A DNA stretch of 64,000 nucleotides from Gordonia polyisoprenivorans (lineage in GTDB: Bacteria; Actinomycetota; Actinomycetes; Mycobacteriales; Mycobacteriaceae): the NCBI RefSeq assembly GCF_017654315.1, contig NZ_CP072203.1, forward strand, positions 5,270,001 to 5,334,000, read 5' to 3'. The position numbers and the translations under genes were made by a program. Below the pieces are notes generated by a model. That model searched no databases. It was not told where the DNA came from and saw nothing but the letters and a program-made list of their open reading frames with translations. Below are positions 55,246 through 62,350 of this stretch, in pieces (position 1 is the first letter of the stretch; the number at the start of each line of letters is the position of its first letter).

Positions 55246-56487
55246 GTGAACAGTGCCGATGCCACGATCGACCATCTGAGCCTGAACCGCGCCACCGACG
55301 ACGACTGGGACGACATCATCGCCGCCGACGCCCGGGCGTTCGCGATGCGCAACCCCATTCCCGACGACGAGCGAAATGACCTGCGCGCCAAGGTCTCCGA
55401 TTCCGACGTCATCGTCGTCCGGGATACCGAGGTGCCGTCGGTGCCGTTGGTCGGGGTGTCGATGTTCTACCGGATGTCGATGACGCTGCCCGGCGGGACC
55501 GTCGCCGATGCGGCCGGACTGTCGTGGGTGTCGGTGGCCGCGACCCATCGTCGTCGCGGCATTTTGCGGCGGATGCTCACCGACTTGACCGGCCAGTGGA
55601 TCGACGAAGGCCAGACCTTCGCCATCCTCACCGCATCGGAGGGCACCATCTACGAGCGCTTCGGCTTCGGGCCTGCGTGCTTCGCGCACTCGATCCGCAT
55701 CGGGTCATCGGCGCGGATGCGGGCCGAGCAGCCGGCCCACGCCACGGTGCGCTTCGCCGACCCCGACGAGGTGGCGGCCGCCGTCGCCGACATCCATCAC
55801 CGGTGGACCGCGACCCGACCGGGCGCCCTCGCACGCACCGAGCAGTGGTGGGCGCCGATCCTGGCCGACCGCGACTCCGAACGCCCGCCGGCCGCGAGCG
55901 GGTTGCACTACCTGCTGCACGACGACGGGTACGCGAGCTACCGGGTGTTCAAGGGCGTCGCCGACGGCGAGGTGCACGCCGAGGTCGAGGAGGTCGTGGC
56001 GGTCACTGAAGACGCCCACACCGATCTGTGGCGGGTGTTGATCTCCCTCGACCTCATACCGACCCTGCACGCGTCCATCCCCGTCGACGATCCCCTTCCG
56101 CGCAAGCTACTGAACCTGCGTTCGGTCGAGGTGACCGGTCTCGTCGACAAGATGTGGTTGCGCATCCTCGACGTGCCCGCAGCGCTCGGCGCACGCAGAT
56201 TCGGCGCCGATCTCGACGTGGTGCTCGAGGTGGCCGATCGCTTCGCCGGGCGCGGCGGAACCTTTGCCCTCACCGTGCGTGGCGGTGCCGCGGTCGTGGT
56301 GCGCACCGAGGCGCAACCGACTGTGCGACTGGACACCTCGGTGCTCTCCAGCCTCTACCTCGGCGGGATCTCCGCGCACGAGTTCGCCGCGGCGGGCCGC
56401 CTGTGGACCGATTCGCCGGCCACGCTCGACGCACTGGACCGGGCGTTCGCGACGACCCGAGCACCATTCGCCGGCACCTTCTTCTGA
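55246..56487 (+). CDS. eis: Eis-type N-acetyltransferase
   Basis: 413 residues. A GNAT domain with the acetyl-CoA loop VSVAATHRRRGILRRMLTDL, YERFGFGPACFAHSI, a second pseudo-GNAT domain and a C-terminal SCP2-like domain give the three-part Eis layout, and the chain ends FAGTFF, as expected for the catalytic C-terminal carboxylate. Eis proteins acetylate aminoglycosides and lysines. GTG at 55246. Sequence does not show the physiological acceptor. Confidence 0.87.
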   Translation: MNSADATIDHLSLNRATDDDWDDIIAADARAFAMRNPIPDDERNDLRAKVSDSDVIVVRDTEVPSVPLVGVSMFYRMSMTLPGGTVADAAGLSWVSVAATHRRRGILRRMLTDLTGQWIDEGQTFAILTASEGTIYERFGFGPACFAHSIRIGSSARMRAEQPAHATVRFADPDEVAAAVADIHHRWTATRPGALARTEQWWAPILADRDSERPPAASGLHYLLHDDGYASYRVFKGVADGEVHAEVEEVVAVTEDAHTDLWRVLISLDLIPTLHASIPVDDPLPRKLLNLRSVEVTGLVDKMWLRILDVPAALGARRFGADLDVVLEVADRFAGRGGTFALTVRGGAAVVVRTEAQPTVRLDTSVLSSLYLGGISAHEFAAAGRLWTDSPATLDALDRAFATTRAPFAGTFF

Positions 56488-56517
56488 CCCCGGCCCCAGA
56501 CCCGCGACCGAGCGGGA

Positions 56518-56958
56518 TCAGCTGTCGCCGGAGATGATCCGTTCGAGGATCGGCACGGCGGCGCCCAATGTCGCACGTTCCTCGTCGGAGAGCTCGGCGA
56601 GCCGATCGTTGAGCCAGGCCTTGCGGGCGGCCACCTCGTTGGCGATGACCCGCTCCCCCGCCGGGGCCAAGGTGACAATGGCCTGCCGACCGTCGGTGGG
56701 GTGCGCCTCACGCTTGATCATGCCCAAATCGGCGAGGGAGGCGATGACCCGCGTCATCGACGGCGGTTTGACGCGTTCGGCCGCGGCGAGCGCACCCGGC
56801 GACATCGACCCCTCGTGATAGAGGGTGTTCAGCGCCGAGAGCTGCGTCAACGACACGAGTTCGTTGTCGCGACGCAGTCGCAGCCGCCGGGCCATACGTA
56901 CGATCGCGAGCGACAGCGACCCGGCCAGCCGTTCGTCACCCTCAACAACAAGCTCCAC
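56518..56958 (-). CDS. MarR-family transcriptional regulator (Rv0880-like)
   Basis: 146 residues, winged helix-turn-helix: LTQLSALNTLYHEGSMSPGA, then LAAAERVKPPSMTRVIASLA, then LGMIKREAHPTDGRQAIVTL (wing). GTG at 56956-56958. It converges on the Eis gene (30-bp gap) and, with the SpoU gene and DUF2530 protein, reproduces the Rv0879c-Rv0881 order. Ligand and targets unknown. Confidence 0.88.
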   Translation of the reverse strand: MELVVEGDERLAGSLSLAIVRMARRLRLRRDNELVSLTQLSALNTLYHEGSMSPGALAAAERVKPPSMTRVIASLADLGMIKREAHPTDGRQAIVTLAPAGERVIANEVAARKAWLNDRLAELSDEERATLGAAVPILERIISGDS

Positions 56959-57083
56959 GACGCAAATATTATGTTCTTCTCAGGAATTCCGCAGCACCGT
57001 GGCGAGAATGTCGCTCCTATGGACCACAGAGGTCCTCACATGTGCGCGAGTCCCGTCGCGAAGGCCACGTGGCGCTCCCGCGA

Positions 57084-57132
57084 TTCTTCCCCAAGCAATC
57101 CCTTCCTCCGCAAGAAATTTCGCGGGGAAGAA
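57084..57132. repeat. Inverted repeat built from GGGGAAGAA
   Basis: TTCTTCCCC at 57084-57092 faces GGGGAAGAA at 57124-57132 across a 31-bp loop. The same word appears twice more in the hairpin just downstream. Confidence 0.7.
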
Positions 57133-57136
57133 CGAA

Positions 57137-57168
57137 AGAGTAGGGGAAGAACACTCTTCCCCTACTCT
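57137..57168 (-). terminator. Strong hairpin, probable terminator of the NCS2 permease gene
   Basis: AGAGTAGGGGAAGA (57137-57150), loop ACAC, and TCTTCCCCTACTCT (57155-57168) form a perfect 14-bp stem 56 bp after the permease stop. On the minus strand the stem is followed by a T-rich TTCGTTCTT run, the form of a rho-independent terminator. Confidence 0.75.
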
Positions 57169-57223
57169 TCGTGGGTCGTACGAGCCGATCGGAGACGAGG
57201 CAGTGCGCGCATGAGTGCGGTCC

Positions 57224-58750
57224 TCAGCCGAGGAGATCGGAGATCGGCTGCCGCGCGAAGTAGGCGACGAAGACGATGGCCACCAGCCACATCAGCGGAT
57301 GCACGGTGCGCGCCTTGCCCGCCGCGGTCGCCATCACCACCCAGCTGATGAAGCCGACGCCGATGCCGTTGGCGATCGAGTAGGTGAACGGCATGGTGAC
57401 GATCGTCAGGAAGGTCGGCAGCGCGATCGCGAAGTTCGTGAAGTCGATGCTGCGCACCTGCGCGATCATCAGTCCGCCGACGATCACCAGTGCCGGCGCG
57501 ACGGCCTCACTCGGGATGACCTCGTAGACCGGGGTGAAGAACATCGCCGCGAGGAACAGCACGCCGGTGACGATGTTGGCCAGACCGGTCCGCGCGCCCT
57601 CGGCGATACCCGACGCCGATTCGACGAAGACGGTGTTCGACGACGACGACGCGACACCACCGGCAATCGCACCGGTGCCCTCCACCACCAGTGCCCGTCC
57701 GATGCCGGGCAGATTGCCCTTGGCGTCGGCCAGCCCGGCCTCCTTGCCGAGGCCGGTCATCGTGCCCATCGCGTCGAAGAAGTTCGACAGCACCAGCGCG
57801 AACACGAGCACGCAAGCGGCGAGCACACCGACGCGGGTGAAGGCGCCGAACAGGTCGACGTCACCGACGAGGCTCAGATTCGGTAGTCCACCGAGTGAGT
57901 GCGGGATCTCGGGCACCGACAATCCCCAGCCGCCGGGCTTGGTGGCACCCGATCCGAGGTGCAGGACCGACTCCAGGATGAGCGAGGCGACCGCGGTCAC
58001 CGCGATACCGATGAGCAGTCCGCCGGGGACCCGTCGGACCACCAGCACGCCCATCAGCAGCACGCCGAGCACGAACACCAGCGTGGGGATGGTGGTGATC
58101 GAGTTGCCACTGCCCAGTTGCACCGGCACCGTCGTCCCGGCGGCGTCGGGGATGCGCCGGACGAAGCCGGCGTCGACGAATCCGACGAACGCGATGAAGG
58201 CGCCGATACCCGCGGCGATGGCCGCTTTCAGTTCGGCCGGAACGGCATTGAACACCGCGGTACGGAACCCGGTGACCGCGAGCAACACGATGATGATGCC
58301 GTCGATCACGACCAGACCCATCGCCTCGGGCCACGTCATCTGCGGCGCGATGGTCACCGCGAGCAGGCTGTTGATCCCGAGGCCGGTGGCGATCGCGAAC
58401 GGATAGTTGGCGACGAGACCGAAGATGATCGACATGACGCCGGCGACGAGCGCGGTCACGGCGGCGACCTGGGCGATCGGCAACACGTGCCCGAGCGCGT
58501 CGGCGTTGTGCGGCTCGCCGGGGATGCCGCCGATGATAATCGGGTTGAGCACCACGATGTAGGCCATCGTGAAGAAGGTGACCAGGCCGCCGCGGAACTC
58601 CCGACCCAACGTCGACCCGCGCTCGGAGATCTTGAAGAAACGGTCGAGCGCGCCCGTCGACCGGGCGCTCTTCTGCGTCGACCGGGCGCTGGATTCCGTC
58701 GACTGGGCGGGAGTCGGTTTCGGGGGCTGACTCGAGGAATCGGTGGACAC
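57224..58750 (-). CDS. NCS2-family purine permease (AzgA/PbuG-like)
   Basis: 508 residues with about twelve to fourteen membrane segments. GGLVTFFTMAYIVVLNPIII, then NYPFAIATGLGINSLLAVTI, and the signature NFFDAMGTMTGLGKEAGL with SSSSNTVFVESASGIAEGAR mark the AzgA subgroup for adenine/hypoxanthine/guanine. The N-terminal 35 residues contain a short repeat (SARSTQKSARSTGA) coded by repeats of GTCGACCGGGCGC. GTG at 58748-58750. Confidence 0.91.
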   Translation of the reverse strand: MSTDSSSQPPKPTPAQSTESSARSTQKSARSTGALDRFFKISERGSTLGREFRGGLVTFFTMAYIVVLNPIIIGGIPGEPHNADALGHVLPIAQVAAVTALVAGVMSIIFGLVANYPFAIATGLGINSLLAVTIAPQMTWPEAMGLVVIDGIIIVLLAVTGFRTAVFNAVPAELKAAIAAGIGAFIAFVGFVDAGFVRRIPDAAGTTVPVQLGSGNSITTIPTLVFVLGVLLMGVLVVRRVPGGLLIGIAVTAVASLILESVLHLGSGATKPGGWGLSVPEIPHSLGGLPNLSLVGDVDLFGAFTRVGVLAACVLVFALVLSNFFDAMGTMTGLGKEAGLADAKGNLPGIGRALVVEGTGAIAGGVASSSSNTVFVESASGIAEGARTGLANIVTGVLFLAAMFFTPVYEVIPSEAVAPALVIVGGLMIAQVRSIDFTNFAIALPTFLTIVTMPFTYSIANGIGVGFISWVVMATAAGKARTVHPLMWLVAIVFVAYFARQPISDLLG

Positions 58751-58773
58751 ACCGGAAAGCTACCCTGAAGCCC

Positions 58774-59022
58774 ATGTCCGACGCAGCAACCGTGCCCGAA
58801 CTGCCCCGTGCCCTGCGCGCGCCCGAGCCGGTGATCATCGTCGGGATGCTGGCGTGGCTGATCGCCACGATCGTCGTCGGCGTGTCCGGATGGGGTGGGG
58901 GGCGAACGCTCGCGGTCTGCCTCACCGGCCTCGGCGTGGGGGTGCTGGGGACGCTGGTCTTCCTGATCCAGCGCAGGGCATCGCGACGCGGCGAGAAGAC
59001 CGCGCAGCGGGGACTCGACTGA
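58774..59022 (+). CDS. DUF2530-family membrane protein
   Basis: 82 residues: RALRAPEPVIIVGMLAWLIA, then two membrane helices (about 19-37 and 46-65) and a basic tail. It is divergent from the purine permease across 23 bp. The family occurs next to this regulator/permease set in Mycobacteriales (Rv0879c). Function unknown. Confidence 0.82.
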   Translation: MSDAATVPELPRALRAPEPVIIVGMLAWLIATIVVGVSGWGGGRTLAVCLTGLGVGVLGTLVFLIQRRASRRGEKTAQRGLD

Positions 59023-59052
59023 CCGGCCGGCTCGACGGACTCGCGAACTCGG

Positions 59053-59628
59053 TCAGTCGGGCACCCGGATCAACCCCGAGGCCAACGCTGCCACCGATCG
59101 TCCCGCCGCGCGAATCGGGTCCCCCGATCGCAACGTCCGGGCGAGAACAAAGGCACCTTCCAGCGCGCCGATGACCGCCAACGCCAAGGTGCGGGCATCG
59201 GCGTCGGACATTCCGCGGGTCGCGAACAGCGCGGTGCCGGCCTCAATCCACGATGTGAACACCTCGGCCGCGACCTCGCGGAGGGCCGGCTCGGCGTCGG
59301 CGACCTCACCGGCCACGGTGCCGACCGGGCACATGTTGATCCACCCGGACCGCTCGATATCGTCGGCGGCCTCGTCGAAGGCGGACGTGATGACGTCGGG
59401 CAGAGCGCCCTCGACCGCCAGCAATCCGCCGACCAATTGCAGGCAGGCAGCACCCATCTGGCGCAGCGCCGACGCCGCGACCTCACGTTTGCCGCCGGGA
59501 AAGTGATGATAAAGCGAGCCGTTCGGGGCTCCCGACGATTCGAGGACCTTCTTGATCGCCGAACCCGCGTAGCCGTTGCGCCGAAGCGACTCCCCCATCG
59601 CCACGGTGATCCGCTCGTCATTTCGCAT
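59053..59628 (-). CDS. TetR-family regulator (LmrA/YxaF subgroup)
   Basis: 191 residues. The HTH is MGESLRRNGYAGSAIKKVLE, then SSGAPNGSLYHHFPGGKREV. The GSLYHHFPGGK motif is typical of the LmrA/YxaF subgroup. ATG at 59626-59628; upstream in-frame starts lie in the operator region. It is divergent from the alpha/beta hydrolase remnant across 77 bp with clear repeats between, so it probably controls that gene and itself. Confidence 0.86.
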   Translation of the reverse strand: MRNDERITVAMGESLRRNGYAGSAIKKVLESSGAPNGSLYHHFPGGKREVAASALRQMGAACLQLVGGLLAVEGALPDVITSAFDEAADDIERSGWINMCPVGTVAGEVADAEPALREVAAEVFTSWIEAGTALFATRGMSDADARTLALAVIGALEGAFVLARTLRSGDPIRAAGRSVAALASGLIRVPD

Positions 59629-59647
59629 CTTCACATCGTAGAACAAT

Positions 59648-59671
59648 TGCTCTAGAGTAAATGCTCTGGAG
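59648..59671. promoter_or_regulatory. Tandem repeat operator between TetR and the hydrolase
   Basis: TGCTCTAGAG (59648-59657) and TGCTCTGGAG (59662-59671) are direct repeats with a 14-bp period. The second extends to the near-palindrome TGCTCTGGAGCA. This is the expected binding region of the divergent TetR protein. Confidence 0.6.
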
Positions 59672-59705
59672 CACTCGCTCCAACCCCGATCGTCGAGGAG
59701 ATGCC

Positions 59706-60559
59706 GTGAACACCACCGCCCCGTCCGTGCGTCGGGTGGAGATCCCCGCCGGAACCATCGAATACCTCGACGAAGGAGCGGGTGCACCCGTCGTCCTGCT
59801 GCACGGACTGTTCATGGATGAGGCACTGTGGGACCCGGTGATGGCACACCTGCCCAACGGCTTTCGCTATATCCGGCCGGCTTGCCGCTCGGCGCCCACC
59901 GCGTCGCGATGAACCGCGACGCCGACCTGACGATGCCGGGCATGGTCGCCCTGCTCGCCGACTTCCTCGACGCCCTCGACCTGCGCGAGGTCACCCTCGT
60001 CCACACCGACTGGGGCGGAGGACTGTTCCTCACCGCCGCCGGGCGCGACGAGCGCGTCGGCGCGATGGTCATCCTTCCCTGCGAGGCGTTCGAGAACTTC
60101 CCACCGGGACTGCCCGGCAAGATGGCGACGATCGCGGCCCGACTCCCCGGCGGCCTCACCCTCGCCGCCCGCCAGCTGCGCAACAGCCGCCTGCGCAGGC
60201 TCCCGATGGTGTTCGGCCAGATGACGCACCGGCCGATCGCCGACGAGCTGGCGCGGCGTTGGACCGAGCCGGTGCTCACGACCCCCGGCATCGCAGCCGA
60301 CCTGGCTTCTTATGCCGCAACACATTTCGACCGGCGAGAACTCATCGCCGACACCGAGGCGCTCGCGCGATTCACCGGCCACGCACTGGTGCTCTGGTCC
60401 CCCGACAACCGCGTCATGCCGCCGGCACACGGGCGCCGCCTCGCCGAACTGATTCCCGGTGCGCGCTACGCCGAGATCGCCGATGCCGCGGTCCTGCTGA
60501 CCCTCGACGCCCCGGTCGTCGTGGGTCACGAGATCAGCGCCTTCCTCACCGGGAATTGA
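59706..60559 (+). pseudogene. Alpha/beta hydrolase disrupted by a one-base frameshift
   Basis: The first frame (GTG at 59706 with GAGGAG upstream) reads VNTTAPSVRRVEIPAGTIEY, then PVVLLHGLFMDEALWDPVMA, and ends at a TGA at 59910-59912. The second frame continues with LPLGAHRVAMNRDADLTMPG from 59882, then LVHTDWGGGLFLT, and runs to 60559. The family joins these as RP-x-LPLGAHR. One base is missing near 59880-59881 and the total length is 284 codons plus two bases. The intact protein would have a DWG nucleophile elbow as in haloalkane dehalogenase-like hydrolases. A sequencing error is the alternative. Confidence 0.82.
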
Positions 60560-60624
60560 CCGTCATCCCGTGATTGATTCAGCGTGATCGATTCCCCGTG
60601 ACCGACCTCTTGTCGATGTGACCC

Positions 60625-60662
60625 TTGACACGCTCCGATTAATGAATGTACGTTCATTCATC
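60625..60662 (+). promoter_or_regulatory. Promoter with 26-bp palindromic operator before badI
   Basis: TTGACA (60625-60630) and TACGTT (60649-60654) give a -35/-10 pair spaced 18 bp. The -10 lies in GATTAATGAATGTACG-type palindrome 60637-60662 (GAT, AATGAA, GTAC, TTCATT, ATC symmetrical). This is the usual form of a TetR-type repressor site in fatty-acyl and ring-acid operons. Confidence 0.72.
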
Positions 60663-60715
60663 ATGAAGAGTTGATCACCCGATCACAACCGACGATTCGA
60701 CGAGGAGCATCCGCC

Positions 60716-61510
60716 ATGAGCTACGAGGACATCGAGTACACCGTCGAGGGGCCGGCCGCGATCATCACGATGAACCGACCCAAGCGCTACAACGCCTTTC
60801 GCGCCAAGACCGTGGAAGAGATGATCAACGCCTTCCGCCGCGCCTGGGCGGATTCCTCCGTGCAGGCCGTCATCCTCACCGGTGCCGGCGACAAGGCGTT
60901 CTGCACCGGCGGCGACGTCAAGCAGCGCGCCGAGACCGGCGACTACGGCCCGTCGGAGAGCGGGATGTTCGAGATCGGCAACCTGCACAAGACGATTCGT
61001 GACATCCCCAAGCCGGTCATCGCCGCCGTCAACGGCCTCGCCATCGGCGGCGGCCACGTGCTGCACGTCCTGTGCGACCTCACCATCGCCGCCGACACCG
61101 CGCGCTTCGGCCAGTCCGGCCCCAAGGTCGGGTCCTTCGACGCCGGCTTCGGATCGGCCTTCCTCGCCCGCGTCGTCGGGGAGAAGCGGGCCCGCGAGAT
61201 CTGGTACCTGTGCCGCCAGTACGACGCACAGACCGCCGAGCGCTGGGGACTGGTCAACTGGGTCGTCCCGGCTGCCGACCTCCTCGACGAGGCCAAGAAG
61301 ATCGCCGGCGAGATCGCCGAGAAGTCACCCACCGCGATCCGGGTCCTCAAGCAGAGCTTCAACGCCGACACCGATCACCAGGCGGGACTGTCGAACATGG
61401 CGATGAGCGCTCTCGATCTGTTCACCCACCACACCGAGGAAGGTGCCGAGGGCGCCGCGGCTTTCGCCGAGAAGCGCATGCCCGAATTCAACAAATTCGC
61501 CGCCATCTGA
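60716..61510 (+). CDS. badI: 2-ketocyclohexanecarboxyl-CoA hydrolase (BadI-like)
   Basis: 264 residues of the crotonase/MenB fold. Matching BadI blocks are EDIEYTVEGPAAIITMNRPK, then NAFRAKTVEEMINAFRRAW, CTGGDVKQRAETG, VNGLAIGGGHVLHVLCDLTI and the segment FGQSGPKVGSFDAGFGSAFL, ARVVGEKRAREIWYLC. BadI opens the 2-ketocyclohexane ring to pimeloyl-CoA. ATG at 60716 with GAGGAG upstream. Followed by a BadH-like dehydrogenase and an acyl-CoA ligase, which supports the pathway. Confidence 0.85.
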   Translation: MSYEDIEYTVEGPAAIITMNRPKRYNAFRAKTVEEMINAFRRAWADSSVQAVILTGAGDKAFCTGGDVKQRAETGDYGPSESGMFEIGNLHKTIRDIPKPVIAAVNGLAIGGGHVLHVLCDLTIAADTARFGQSGPKVGSFDAGFGSAFLARVVGEKRAREIWYLCRQYDAQTAERWGLVNWVVPAADLLDEAKKIAGEIAEKSPTAIRVLKQSFNADTDHQAGLSNMAMSALDLFTHHTEEGAEGAAAFAEKRMPEFNKFAAI

Positions 61511-61571
61511 GCCCGCAGCCGACTCCGCCTCGACTCCCCGCACTCGACTCCCCACGAAGGACGCACACCTC

Positions 61572-62321
61572 ATGAGCAGCACCAACATCGCGGTCGTCAC
61601 CGGCGCCGCCTCGGGTATCGGCAAGGCCATCGCCCTGGCCTTTGCCGAACAGGGCACGACCGTCATCGCCGCCGACCTCAATCTCGACGCCGCCAAGCAG
61701 ACGGCCGCGCAGAACCCCGCCATCGTGCCGATGAGCGTCGACGTCTCCGATCGCGCGCAGGTCGACGCACTCCGCGAGGCGGTCAACGCCGAGGTCGGCG
61801 TCCCGGACATCCTCGTCAATGCCGCGGGCTGGGACCGCACCGATCAATTCCTCAATGCCACACCGGAATTCGCCGAGAAGGTGGTGGCCATCAACTATCT
61901 CGGACCGGTGCACATGGCCAGCGCCTTCCTGCCCGGCATGGTCGAGGCGTCGGCGTCGGACGACTGGGCCGGCGGGCGTGTGATCAACCTGGCGTCCGAC
62001 GCCGGGCGAGTCGGCAGTTCCGGAGAATCCATCTACGCCGGCGCCAAGGGTGGGGTCATCGCGCTCAGCAAGTCACTGGCCCGCGAGATGGCCCGACATC
62101 GGATCACCGTCAACGCGGTCTGCCCCGGACCCACCGACACCCCACTGTTCCAGGCACAGGACGAGAAACTCAAAGCCGCACTGATCAAGGCGATTCCGTT
62201 CCGCCGGCTCGCGCGCCCCGAAGAGGTCGCCGCACCCGTGCTGTTCTTCGCCTCCCCCGCAGCGTCGTTCATCACCGGCCAGGTGATCAGCGTCAGCGGC
62301 GGATTGACCATGGCCGGCTGA
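61572..62321 (+). CDS. badH: 2-hydroxycyclohexanecarboxyl-CoA dehydrogenase (BadH-like SDR)
   Basis: 249 residues, short-chain dehydrogenase. NAD-binding VVTGAASGIGKAIALAFAEQ, NAAGWDRT, catalytic Ser/Tyr/Lys in NLASDAGRVGSSGESIYAGA, then K, and CPGPTDTPLFQ. FITGQVISVSGGLTMAG at the end, like BadH. It would oxidise 2-hydroxy- to 2-ketocyclohexanecarboxyl-CoA. ATG at 61572, 61 bp after badI. Confidence 0.85.
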   Translation: MSSTNIAVVTGAASGIGKAIALAFAEQGTTVIAADLNLDAAKQTAAQNPAIVPMSVDVSDRAQVDALREAVNAEVGVPDILVNAAGWDRTDQFLNATPEFAEKVVAINYLGPVHMASAFLPGMVEASASDDWAGGRVINLASDAGRVGSSGESIYAGAKGGVIALSKSLAREMARHRITVNAVCPGPTDTPLFQAQDEKLKAALIKAIPFRRLARPEEVAAPVLFFASPAASFITGQVISVSGGLTMAG

Positions 62322-62350
62322 GGAATTCACCGAGCACCGAAAGATCTGAC

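Larger units (their letters stand above)
56959..57223. other. 265-bp gene-free region upstream of marR, downstream of the NCS2 gene
   Basis: The gap holds the marR promoter near 56960-56990 (AT-rich TATTATG words) and two strong inverted repeats described separately. No gene is seen in it. Confidence 0.5.
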
